A program made the translations under genes and the position numbers. DNA of 64,000 nt, taken from assembly GCA_032161045.1 (NCBI GenBank), contig JAVHTH010000003.1; one strand, 5' to 3'. Every line of letters starts with the position of its first letter. The first letter of the stretch is position 1. The DNA is from Fervidibacter sinensis. Its GTDB lineage: Bacteria > Armatimonadota > Fervidibacteria > Fervidibacterales > Fervidibacteraceae. Below are positions 16,544-24,864 of this stretch, one piece after another. The notes beneath the pieces were generated by a model that was given only the letters and a program-made list of their open reading frames with translations, was not told the DNA's origin and made no database searches.

Positions 16544-18010
16544 TTACATTACTTCCCCTTTCCCCTCCTCAATCAACTTGAACCCCATGAGAACAGCGAG
16601 GTCACGCAGTTGATTTGAATAATCGCCGTAGAAAACGACCCGATGGAGCAGTGTCATCACATCGCCTTGAATTGCATCTTCACCCCAACGCAAAAACAGG
16701 CTTCGTGCATCAGGAACGCTTTGGGCAAATTGGGTCCTGCAAGCGAGGGGGTCTCGGCTCGTCCAAAGGATTTTGCCTGTCACAAAAAGCATCTTGTTCA
16801 AGTGAACGAGTTTCGCACATGTGACAGGTTGACCGACTCTGTGTTCAACCTCAAGCGAAACGCCTGCTCCTGAATCGGTTTGTGAACGGATTCTGAAGGG
16901 CAACCTTTTGCCATCGGGTCCGTCCATCTTCGTCGCCGAAGTGCAATGGAAGTGAATCATTGCGTTTCGGGCAACATCTATCACGGGGTCGCTGATAAAA
17001 CCGGGGACACCGAAGGCGTAGGCGAAAATGAGCATTGTCAATGTTGAGTCAATGTCGCCTTCACAAGCGCCAACATAACCCATGTCGTTGAGTTTGCTAA
17101 AAGTCAAACAGCCTCTCGGGTCACCCATGCAGTAAATGCTGCAAATCGCTTGAGCCTTTTCTTCCGCCATAATCCGCTTGACTGCAAGGAACATCCGAGC
17201 GGATTGAACGATTTCGTCACGCTTTGGCTCAACGATCGCCTTCGCAGGGCGAATCCAATACTCTTCCGCTTCCCGTTCTGCTTCCTTCACATCAATCTTT
17301 GCCATCGTCTCGTGAACCCGTTCGTTAGGAATCGTAATGAGTTCTGCGCCGAACTTCTCCTTGACTTTCTCGGGAGAGCAAGCCTCAGCGGTTCCATGTG
17401 GGCTTCCAACTGCGATTATGCGCGTTCGTTTCATCCAAACTGGGGCGCGGACCAATGCGATTGCTTTTTCCAAATCCGTCCAATCGCTGCTTGCAACCAA
17501 AACCACCTTGTGCCCAGCCTTTCGCCATTGCGGGAAATACATCCACCCGTGCCCACTGAACGGTTGCGAGAACACAATTGTCGGCAAGCCAACTTCAACG
17601 AGTTTCGTCAAGATGGGTGCTTCGCCTCCGTGACCGGAAAGGTGGACGATTACGAGAGCGTCGGCTTCTTGACGCAACCTTTCAGCAACTTCCGTTGGGT
17701 CAGCCGGCGGAATTTGGACATCCCCGACAAACTTCACTGTTCCATGAACTGATTTGAGTTTCGTCTCAAGCCCCTTGAAAAACTTTCGGAACTTCGGAAT
17801 CTCTTCGGCGGGTCGTGTGAGATACCAATGCCCTGTCCGTCCAGCGAAAACGCAGAAGATTCTGACGGGAGAGTGTTTCGGCAGGTCAACCTCCGCAGAA
17901 GCAATTTGTCCATTCCTCGCCAATGTAGCCATCGCAATTGAACCAACTGTCAAGTTAAGGAACTTCCGCCTGCTACAGCGCAAGATGCTGCAATCTGAAC
18001 ATTCCATCAT
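16544..18010 (-). CDS. Tat-exported L-fucose/arabinose isomerase-like protein
   Basis: 488 residues. CSRRKFLNL with Arg14-Arg15 and a following hydrophobic stretch is a twin-arginine signal. The rest resembles the fucose/arabinose isomerase fold: a Rossmann-like N-terminal half (LVIVHLSGHGGEAP) and a C-terminal half with YVGACEGDIDSTLTMLIFAYAFG and DPVIDVARNAMIHFHC. An exported isomerase is unusual; the paralogous family is common in soil and hot-spring bacteria as uncharacterised proteins. Catalytic activity is uncertain. Confidence 0.65.
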   Translation of the reverse strand: MMECSDCSILRCSRRKFLNLTVGSIAMATLARNGQIASAEVDLPKHSPVRIFCVFAGRTGHWYLTRPAEEIPKFRKFFKGLETKLKSVHGTVKFVGDVQIPPADPTEVAERLRQEADALVIVHLSGHGGEAPILTKLVEVGLPTIVFSQPFSGHGWMYFPQWRKAGHKVVLVASSDWTDLEKAIALVRAPVWMKRTRIIAVGSPHGTAEACSPEKVKEKFGAELITIPNERVHETMAKIDVKEAEREAEEYWIRPAKAIVEPKRDEIVQSARMFLAVKRIMAEEKAQAICSIYCMGDPRGCLTFSKLNDMGYVGACEGDIDSTLTMLIFAYAFGVPGFISDPVIDVARNAMIHFHCTSATKMDGPDGKRLPFRIRSQTDSGAGVSLEVEHRVGQPVTCAKLVHLNKMLFVTGKILWTSRDPLACRTQFAQSVPDARSLFLRWGEDAIQGDVMTLLHRVVFYGDYSNQLRDLAVLMGFKLIEEGKGEVM

Positions 18011-18104
18011 TTCTCATCACCTCAGCCTCAAGTTTTGCCTTCCGCAAAACAAATTTGGCATGCGCTGGAATGTCTCGTTTGGGCACATACTTTGCCCAAA
18101 ACGC

Positions 18105-19163
18105 TTAACCACTAAGGAGCGAATCCTCACGATAACGAACCCAAACGCAAAACGCTCCTTCAACGCTATCGTCTTTCAAACCGACACCGTAGACAAGCGT
18201 GATGATAGAGCCATCATCCAATTGCGCTGAACTTGGGTAACCGCAATCTGAATTTGCTGCCCTCCATTCTATCAGCGTTCTTGTCTCCCAAAGCCACTTG
18301 ACCCTTCCACCTTCAACCTCACCTAAGACCGCTTCTGCCCCATAGGGCTCTGTCCGTCGCCCGAAGGTCAATAGGACTTTGCCGCTGTTCAAGGCTATGA
18401 CATCGGCGGGATGGTAAGGTGGGTCTGTTAGTTTTTGAGGTTTCGTCCATGTTCGCCCCTCGTCTTCCGAATAGCACTCGCTCAAAGCATTGTCGTTTCT
18501 TCGGACAACAGCCAAAACTACACCGTTAGGCAAAACTGTCAATGCCGCTTCATTGTGGTTTTCAGCAACTAAAGTTGGTTCACTCCAAGTCCAACCACCA
18601 TCCGTTGAGCGAAAAACATAACTCCCGTAACGCCGTTTCTCGTCCCACTGATACACGGGGAGAAGCAATGTCCCATTAGGGAGCGAGATAATTTTCCCGT
18701 AAGGCGAGCCGTAGGGTAGGGGAGAAATTGTCAAGGGACAAGGTGGCAGCCATGTTTGACCGTTGTCATCCGACCAAGTGAGCCAGACAGTGTAGCGAGT
18801 TGAAATTGGTGGTTGCCATTTGCCTTTGGGGTAAGGACCAGTCACAGCAAAAGCCAAAATCAAAGTCCCATCACGGAATTGACCAAATGCTGGGTTGCGT
18901 GTGTCAGGTGGCATGTAAACGACAGTTTGTGGCGATGTCCAAGTTTTTCCGCCATCAAAGGAACGAACGAAATCTATCCGACCGCCAACACCAATGTGGG
19001 ATGCCCCACTTCGTATCACTGCTGCCAAACTCCCGTCTTGCAACTTAACCAGCACGGGAAAGTAGCCCGCACCCTTTACAACGAACCCTCGTTCGTACTC
19101 TTTCAACCGACGCTCCATCGCCCCCTTCACCAACCTGTGTAAATTTTCACGGGCAGTGTCCAT
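18105..19163 (-). CDS. Sialidase-like BNR-repeat protein
   Basis: About 352 residues. Four Asp-box motifs (S-x-D-x-G-x-T-W: SFDGGKTW, SDDNGQTW, STDGGWTW, SEDEGRTW) mark a six-bladed sialidase-type propeller. An Arg-rich loop FVVKGAGYFPVLVKLQDG precedes blade one. No signal peptide is visible. Members of this family often act on other sugars, so true sialidase activity is not assured. GTG 19178 is an alternative start. Confidence 0.75.
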   Translation of the reverse strand: MDTARENLHRLVKGAMERRLKEYERGFVVKGAGYFPVLVKLQDGSLAAVIRSGASHIGVGGRIDFVRSFDGGKTWTSPQTVVYMPPDTRNPAFGQFRDGTLILAFAVTGPYPKGKWQPPISTRYTVWLTWSDDNGQTWLPPCPLTISPLPYGSPYGKIISLPNGTLLLPVYQWDEKRRYGSYVFRSTDGGWTWSEPTLVAENHNEAALTVLPNGVVLAVVRRNDNALSECYSEDEGRTWTKPQKLTDPPYHPADVIALNSGKVLLTFGRRTEPYGAEAVLGEVEGGRVKWLWETRTLIEWRAANSDCGYPSSAQLDDGSIITLVYGVGLKDDSVEGAFCVWVRYREDSLLSG

Positions 19164-19305
19164 GTTGAATGATGCCACCAGAACGAGGATTTAGACTAAT
19201 GACAAACTGAGAACCTTGGCAGGTCGGCAAATTGGTGGAGATTTACATGCCCGAAAGTGTGGGAGGCGAATACGCAATATAGGATGAACTCTTGGTAAAC
19301 AAACT

Positions 19306-19334
19306 TGCATCGCAAACTTTCAGTTTGCGTTGCA
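19306..19334 (-). terminator. Hairpin after the adhesin-like gene
   Basis: TGCATCGCAAAC, 5-base loop, GTTTGCGTTGCA: 11 of 12 pairs. It lies just downstream of the minus-strand gene ending at 19360. The following T-rich run is weak. Confidence 0.45.
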
Positions 19335-19359
19335 TTGTTTCCAATTTTTGAAAGTTGTT

Positions 19360-20469
19360 TCACCGAGTCAAAACTACCATAATGCTACCGCGTGCCACGC
19401 GTAAGGTTATCGGGACTTTGCCATCGTTCAAAGTGCCGTTGTGCTCTAACCAACGATAACCGTTGCGCGTTATTGACTGCGTTTGACCGAATGGTATTTG
19501 AATCGCTCCCCGATTGGTAGTTGCCCTTAATTTAACGGATGAGTTAGATGGCAAGCGAACTTCAATTGTCCCATCTTCAACCCTCACTTGCCACTCCCTC
19601 TGCGGTGGTTGTTGAGCGTAAATGCGAATTGTCTCCGCAAGAGCACTAACCATAACTCGGCTGTTCGGTCCCGGAAACAGCGTGAGTTCGTCCCTGTAAG
19701 GTTGGGAAGTGTAGCCAGAAAATGATTGTTGCGGATAATTTAACTGCCTAACGGCGATATCGCCTTTTGTTGCAATGGTGACAATTGGATTTGCACCACC
19801 ATATGAAACTTGGACATCTCCCTCCATGTCCCGAACAATCAAATGAGCGAAGTTTGAGCCATTGATTTCCAAAATCGCTGTTTTTGGGACTTTGAGCCCA
19901 ACGAGCAAAGGTTCGCGAAATTGCGTGATCCTCGGTTGAAATTGCTGGGAATCAACCAATTCTATCCTTGCAGTCTCAGAATTGAGTGCAATGGCTCTGA
20001 TATTTTGTTGCCCAGTTACGATAGCAAAATTTTCACTACCAACAATGTCAAGTTGAACTGGCAGTGTGGTCAATTGCTGAATCATCACCAATTTAGGGTT
20101 CTTTGGCAATTCTCCAACTGGAGTCGTTAAAGTCACAGCGAGAGGAATAGGTTCAGGCGCTATTACAGGCGCTATTATTGGACGGGCGGTCAAACTTGAG
20201 ATCCCAATTCTTCCGTTGATCCATCCGTAGACCAAAAGCAAGGCAACAGCAAAGGCGATTTCACTCAAAGTCACCCTGCTCGGCAATTCTTGTTCTAATC
20301 TGTGTAACCTGTTCGCTCTCACGATTGCCCAAAGCCCCATCGCTATCAGTGTCAAGGGAACGAGCAAGTTGAAGGCTTGATGAGCCAGAGCGAAATTCCC
20401 GATTACCAACATGACTCCGCCGACAATTAGCCAAATGCCCGCAATCAAAGGCACAATGCTTTGCCTCAC
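19360..20469 (-). CDS. Membrane protein with adhesin-like (DUF4097-type) domain
   Basis: 369 residues, GTG start with AGGAGGTGAA upstream. Two membrane spans at ~7-25 and 32-50 and a third at ~72-88 form a LiaF/DUF5668-like N-terminus. The remainder is a right-handed beta-solenoid pattern (repeated short strands, e.g. FAHLIVRDMEGDVQVSYGG) like the DUF4097 putative adhesins. It is the last gene of the sigma/anti-sigma operon, so it is probably part of that envelope-stress circuit. Confidence 0.6.
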   Translation of the reverse strand: MRQSIVPLIAGIWLIVGGVMLVIGNFALAHQAFNLLVPLTLIAMGLWAIVRANRLHRLEQELPSRVTLSEIAFAVALLLVYGWINGRIGISSLTARPIIAPVIAPEPIPLAVTLTTPVGELPKNPKLVMIQQLTTLPVQLDIVGSENFAIVTGQQNIRAIALNSETARIELVDSQQFQPRITQFREPLLVGLKVPKTAILEINGSNFAHLIVRDMEGDVQVSYGGANPIVTIATKGDIAVRQLNYPQQSFSGYTSQPYRDELTLFPGPNSRVMVSALAETIRIYAQQPPQREWQVRVEDGTIEVRLPSNSSVKLRATTNRGAIQIPFGQTQSITRNGYRWLEHNGTLNDGKVPITLRVARGSIMVVLTR

Positions 20470-20513
20470 CTTCGTTCACCTCCTAAGTTCAAGGACTCAC
20501 CCTATCGGCGAAC

Positions 20514-21146
20514 TCATTTCTCCTTTATCGTTCGCCAAATTAGAAACCCGCCTAAAACGACCATAGCAACCGCCAGCAAGTTGCGACCGACGGTTTGAAC
20601 AGTTGAAGGGAGTTGACCGAGCAAACTTGAAATGTAGGGCGTGCTCGCTAAAAGGAGTGCTCCGCCAACGAGAAGCAACAAAACTCCCCATGTTGTTGTC
20701 GCTAAAGGCTTTTGGCCGCCCGGCGAGAAGAGAAAGGACTGGATTACTCCCTTGATATCCCAATCGGGAACTTTTTCTCCAGAGTTTAACCTGCGTGCAG
20801 TGTGAAGGCAGTCAAAAACGCTGAAGGCAATGAGGATTGGTAGAAGGAAAGGCAAAACAACTGCCAAAACCAGCAGCGTTAAACCTTTTTGCATGTGACC
20901 CAAGTAAAGGTGTCCAAGACCTGGAACGATGCTGAGCAAAAAGGTTAGACAGCCTGAGTAGCGAACTGAATGGCGTGGAAGTGTTGAGGCTTGTTGTTGT
21001 GGGTTGGGACTTTGCTTCAGTTCGGCATAGCAATTAGCGCACAAAATTCGTCCACGAATAAGCCTCTGACACTGATGACAAACAGCAGCGCCACACAAAA
21101 CGCAGACCCCAATTGCTTCGTTTCCTGCATGGACAGTGCATTTCAT
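20514..21146 (-). CDS. Zinc-ribbon/B-box-like membrane protein
   Basis: 210 residues. The N-terminal ~45 residues hold paired cysteines and His (CTVHAGNEAIGVCVLCGAAVCHQC, CANC), a B-box-like zinc site. TM2-like spans follow (GHLYLGHMQKGLTLLVLAVV and a C-terminal pair). Start 21146 has AAGGTGAG; an earlier in-frame start lies inside the upstream gene. Eight bases separate it from the anti-sigma gene. Confidence 0.6.
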   Translation of the reverse strand: MKCTVHAGNEAIGVCVLCGAAVCHQCQRLIRGRILCANCYAELKQSPNPQQQASTLPRHSVRYSGCLTFLLSIVPGLGHLYLGHMQKGLTLLVLAVVLPFLLPILIAFSVFDCLHTARRLNSGEKVPDWDIKGVIQSFLFSPGGQKPLATTTWGVLLLLVGGALLLASTPYISSLLGQLPSTVQTVGRNLLAVAMVVLGGFLIWRTIKEK

Positions 21147-21154
21147 CGCAAAAC

Positions 21155-21625
21155 TCACCTTCGCCTCGTTTGAGACGCTCCCGTCAGTGATACAAGTTTT
21201 TGCCAAACTTGCGCAGACAAAGCACTTTGAATTGCATTTTGAACACTCCCTTGAATCTTTTCCGCCGCTTGAGAAATCTGTGATGACAAATTCGCCAATA
21301 TCAACGCTGAGACCAACGACACAGCCATTGCGACCTTAAAGGCGACTTTGGGGCGCATAAGCCACGAATCAAATTGCAAGAGCCATCGCCGCCATATGGT
21401 AACTTGGAAAGCACCCTCTCGGTTCAGCCTTTCAATGGTCGTTGCAATCGCTGTTGGCGCCATAGGCAAATTTTCTCGCAGCAAAAGTCGCCTGATTTGC
21501 TGAAAGGAATTCAAGGCAAATTGACACTCAGCACAAGTTCGCAAATGTTCGGCGACCTTTTCCGCTTCCTCGGTTGTCAGTTCATTATCCCAATATGCGC
21601 TGATTTTTTGCTCCCATTCGCACAT
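21155..21625 (-). CDS. Membrane-anchored anti-sigma factor with zinc-finger (zf-HC2)
   Basis: 156 residues. H27-x3-C31-x2-C34 (HLRTCAEC) with Cys2 nearby is the ZAS zinc-binding anti-sigma domain. A membrane span at ~96-112 (VAMAVSLVSALILANL) is followed by a ~40-residue outer part. It lies directly after the ECF sigma gene, so it should hold that sigma inactive at the membrane. Confidence 0.8.
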   Translation of the reverse strand: MCEWEQKISAYWDNELTTEEAEKVAEHLRTCAECQFALNSFQQIRRLLLRENLPMAPTAIATTIERLNREGAFQVTIWRRWLLQFDSWLMRPKVAFKVAMAVSLVSALILANLSSQISQAAEKIQGSVQNAIQSALSAQVWQKLVSLTGASQTRRR

Positions 21626-21646
21626 ATTCTCATCGCTCCTTCAACT

Positions 21647-22192
21647 TCATTCATCGCCCAAAATTGGCTCAAGGAGTTGTCTCAATCTCTTCCGAGCCCT
21701 GAAAAGGCGCGATTCAACCGTCCCAATAGGGATGCCCAAGATTTCGGCGATCTCGGCGTAACTGAGCCCTTCAATCTCCCGCAAGACCAAAACGGTTCGC
21801 CAATCGGGTGGAAGTTGTTCAATTGCCCAATCCAACAACCGCTCTTTCTCAAGGGCGAGGACAATTCTTTCCGGGTCCTCATAAGCGTGTTCCAAAATCT
21901 CCGTTTCCAAACCACCTTCCAAGGGTTCAGCGGGCATGGTCGGCAAACGAGCCATTGCCATCCGAACGACAATTCGGTAAAACCAAGTGCGAAAGTTTGA
22001 CCTGTATTGAAAAGTTGGGAGCGAGCGGTAAACTTGCACGAACGCTTCTTGTGCTGCGTCTTCGGCATCTTCTTTGTTCCGCAAAATTCGGTATGCAATA
22101 CGAAAAGCCAAACTCCAGTATCGGTTGACAAGTTCAGCCCAAGCCCCTTCATCACCTTTGCGACAGCGCTCCAAAAGGTGCCGTTCGTCCAC
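21647..22192 (-). CDS. ECF-family RNA polymerase sigma factor
   Basis: About 181 residues. Region 2 is LVNRYWSLAFRIAYRILRNKEDAEDAAQEAFVQVY (split here by domain, residues ~20-55), region 4 is EGLSYAEIAEILGIPIGTVESRLFRARKRLRQLL. I chose GTG 22192 because GGGAGG lies 8-9 bases upstream; ATG 22237 has no binding site. It starts an operon of sigma, anti-sigma, zinc membrane protein and adhesin-like protein. Confidence 0.85.
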   Translation of the reverse strand: MDERHLLERCRKGDEGAWAELVNRYWSLAFRIAYRILRNKEDAEDAAQEAFVQVYRSLPTFQYRSNFRTWFYRIVVRMAMARLPTMPAEPLEGGLETEILEHAYEDPERIVLALEKERLLDWAIEQLPPDWRTVLVLREIEGLSYAEIAEILGIPIGTVESRLFRARKRLRQLLEPILGDE

Positions 22193-22389
22193 ATGAGTAT
22201 GCCTCCCATCGGTCTCATCCCGCAAAATTAGTGCCATCAAAAGCCGAATTTATTCCCGCTCGGAAAGGGATTCGGCAAGTCGTCAAACTGGCAGATGAGT
22301 AGGTCGGGAATTTGTCAGTCAAGCAGACAGAAAAATGGACAAGCAGACCTATTTCGTCAGGTGATCAACCATCCTTGCAATTTCGTCTT

Positions 22390-22417
22390 GCACCCCGCAC
22401 ATCGCACTCCGCACCTC
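22390..22417. repeat. Heptanucleotide repeat (GCACNNC)x4
   Basis: GCACCCC, GCACATC, GCACTCC, GCACCTC. Twenty-one bases of it are identical to 33188-33208. It ends next to the stop codon of the dehydrogenase gene. Confidence 0.65.
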
Positions 22418-22418
22418 A

Positions 22419-23405
22419 TTAAAGAGGCAACTTCACTGACTGCCCAATTTGAGCCGAGCGGTAAATTGCTGTCAAGAGTTCAAGGGACTTGCGACCTTCA
22501 TGACCGTCGCAAACAAGCGGTGCTCCCTCGCGTATTGCGGCGACCATGTTTTCTGCGGAGTCGGCGAATGGCGGCTCAATGTCTGGCGGCGTTACCGATT
22601 CGTCGCGGAAAAACCATTGAACTTGACCGTTGACATCCATGATTGCGCCACCTTTATCGCCGTGAATTTCAATGACAGCGTAAGCGTCTTTAGGGAATGT
22701 AGTCGTGCCTAAAACCGTTCCCAGAGCGCCGTTTCGGTAGCGGAAAATGGCAACGCCCAAGTCCTCGGTTTCAATCTCATGGGCGAAAATCCCAATTCGC
22801 GCCGCCTCAACGCTTTCAACCTCACCGCCATGCCAAACGAGTTGGTCAATCAAGTGAATTGTTTGGTTCGCCAAAGAGCCTCCACCATCGTAACGCCATG
22901 TCCCTCGCCAACCGCTTCTGCTGTAATACTCCTGCGAACGAAACCATTTAAGCCGACCTTCAAGCAAAATCAGTTTGCCAAACAAACCGTCCATGATTGC
23001 TTGATGGATTTGCCAGGCGCCTTTCAGGTAGCGCATATCAAAGTCAACGAGCAGCAACTTGTTATTTCGTTCCGCAGCCTCAATCATTGCGTCCGCTCGT
23101 TCCAAAGTCACTTCCATCGGCTTTGTGACGATTACATGCTTGCCCGCTTCAAGGGAAGGGATGGCGATGTCGGCGTGAAGTCCCGAAGGCGTCATGACCC
23201 AAACGACATGGACATCATCGCGTTCAAGGAAAGTTTTGAAATCCGTGTGCCATTCGCATTCAAGTTCCTCGGCAACCTTTTTAGCCCTTTCCTCGTTGAT
23301 GTCAACGACGCCGATAAGTTTCGCTCCTTCCGTCCGTTTGACCATTCGTGCTCGGTTTCTCCCCATTCCCAAGCCGACAACGATAAAACCAACTTCATTC
23401 TTCAT
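22419..23405 (-). CDS. Gfo/Idh/MocA-family NAD(P)-dependent oxidoreductase
   Basis: About 328 residues. N-terminal Rossmann fold (FIVVGLGMGRNRARMV, then VVDINEERA), TKPMEVT in place of the EKP motif, and the DGGGSLANQTIHLIDQLVWHGG segment with the family's catalytic His. Likely oxidises or epimerises a sugar or inositol. GGAGGTGAG lies 8 bases before ATG 23405. It overlaps the PHP gene upstream by 11 bases. Confidence 0.85.
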   Translation of the reverse strand: MKNEVGFIVVGLGMGRNRARMVKRTEGAKLIGVVDINEERAKKVAEELECEWHTDFKTFLERDDVHVVWVMTPSGLHADIAIPSLEAGKHVIVTKPMEVTLERADAMIEAAERNNKLLLVDFDMRYLKGAWQIHQAIMDGLFGKLILLEGRLKWFRSQEYYSRSGWRGTWRYDGGGSLANQTIHLIDQLVWHGGEVESVEAARIGIFAHEIETEDLGVAIFRYRNGALGTVLGTTTFPKDAYAVIEIHGDKGGAIMDVNGQVQWFFRDESVTPPDIEPPFADSAENMVAAIREGAPLVCDGHEGRKSLELLTAIYRSAQIGQSVKLPL

Positions 23406-24771
23406 GTGGCTCACCTCCGCCTTTACCGCTTAACTTTGTCACCGGACAAGTTGGATTTGCCAATCGCCACCATAGTGACCAATTGGCAAGGCACGCGAAT
23501 ATCCAAATCGCAATGACGGCAGGGAGTGGTGGGAACCAACCCTGCTTCAAATCCCTCGCCATCGCCCAAACCAAAAAAGTTGCGGAGAAAGCGAAAAGCG
23601 TGAGAATGAGCGAGCAGGCAATGATGAACCTTTTCAGTGACAGCGAATTTGACGAGTTGAGCGGTTTGGGGTTCCTTCGCTGAAAAATCCACCGCACAAT
23701 GAGCCCCCAGAAGACAATGCCGAGGAAATTCGCCTTTGCGCCGGTTCTCCACAAGTCTTTGAGTTCATCAAACCAACTTTTGTGCGGGTTGAATTCACCC
23801 CCACTCACTCGCTCGCGAAAATAGATTGCAGCGCATTTACCCTCTTTCAACGCTTTTGCGACCCTTTCGGGCGTGTTCGCCCACTTGGGCAAAACTGTCG
23901 CCGTGTCAGGTGTGTAATCGCTGCGAAGGTCAAGGCTTCCGAGCGCTGCAAATTTTCGCTCCTTGCACAAGGCTTGCAATTTTTCGTCTCCCAAAACCGA
24001 GCCATTGACAATCTCAAAACCATCAACTCCCCACCCAACCAACTCCTCAACGCTGTGTTTACTCGTCCAAGGATGCGCTGCGATAACAACTCCGTTTTGC
24101 CTTTTCGCCTCTCTTATTGCGCTGGGGACATCAAAATCTCGTGGTGAAATGTCGCTGCGGATATTGAGCAAGACGAGATGGGTTTTACCGCGAAACTCCT
24201 CGCCGACCAAAACCGTAACTGGCAATTTCGTTCGCTCAACAAACTGACGAGCGATTTCCCCGCCCTTGACAGTGTTGCTGTCAGTGATAGCGACAACTTT
24301 GTAGCCGCGATTCAGATGCCACAACACTGCTTGCTCTGGTGTTAGGAAGCCGTTTGATTGGGTTGTGTGGGTGTGAAGGTTAGCCAGAACAAAAGGCGCG
24401 TTCTCTGGCACAACCCATTTTAACCCGAAGGGCACAACCGCATTGACCCAAGAGACAGCGATGAAGCCGCCTGCAACGGTCAGCAGAGTGTTCAAAGCAG
24501 CAATTGCGGCAACCACCAATCTATGCCACCAAATCGTTCGCACGCGCCAAATGATTGTCAAGCCAACGAACAGAGCGATTGTGGAGTAGGGGAGAGCCAA
24601 CCATTTAGCGTGAGGGTAACCTGCGCTTACCATCGTGATGAGCCAGCGAAAGGGTTCAAAAGGGGCAAGCCAAATTGGGACAGGTGTCCACTCAACTTGA
24701 ACCATTTGCGCAGCCAACTTACCAAGTTGTTCTCCTTCCGGCGTCGTCGCAAACCACGCCAGCGAATCCAT
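23395..24771 (-). CDS. Membrane protein with PHP-type metal phosphoesterase domain
   Basis: About 458 residues. Three N-terminal spans (~40-130) precede a PHP domain: NLHTHTTQSNG, then VVAITDSNT, IAAHPW and a final GSLDLRSD, giving the metal-binding His/Asp set. Two or more C-terminal spans follow. The domain should face one side of the membrane; substrate unknown. ATG 24771 has AAGGTGAT; the longer frame reads into palindromic repeat DNA. Confidence 0.65.
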   Translation of the reverse strand: MDSLAWFATTPEGEQLGKLAAQMVQVEWTPVPIWLAPFEPFRWLITMVSAGYPHAKWLALPYSTIALFVGLTIIWRVRTIWWHRLVVAAIAALNTLLTVAGGFIAVSWVNAVVPFGLKWVVPENAPFVLANLHTHTTQSNGFLTPEQAVLWHLNRGYKVVAITDSNTVKGGEIARQFVERTKLPVTVLVGEEFRGKTHLVLLNIRSDISPRDFDVPSAIREAKRQNGVVIAAHPWTSKHSVEELVGWGVDGFEIVNGSVLGDEKLQALCKERKFAALGSLDLRSDYTPDTATVLPKWANTPERVAKALKEGKCAAIYFRERVSGGEFNPHKSWFDELKDLWRTGAKANFLGIVFWGLIVRWIFQRRNPKPLNSSNSLSLKRFIIACSLILTLFAFSATFLVWAMARDLKQGWFPPLPAVIAIWIFACLANWSLWWRLANPTCPVTKLSGKGGGEPHEE

Positions 24772-24784
24772 TTGTATCACCTTA

Positions 24785-24863
24785 TAGGGTGCGGTTTTTT
24801 GACCGCACCAATGAGATTTCGTCATGAGCGAAAAAGTCGGCAGAGCGCAAGACCCCGCCCTAC
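24785..24863. repeat. Diverged GTAG-type hairpin pair
   Basis: TAGGGTGCGGTTTTTTGACCGCACC at one side and GGCAGAGCGCAAGACCCCGCCCTAC at the other. It fills the gap between the PHP gene and the stop codon of the GH31 gene. Confidence 0.5.
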
Positions 24864-24864
24864 A

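Noticed and set aside
22779..23516. 245-codon plus-strand frame
   Set aside because: Antisense to the Gfo/Idh/MocA gene; no protein-like motif.
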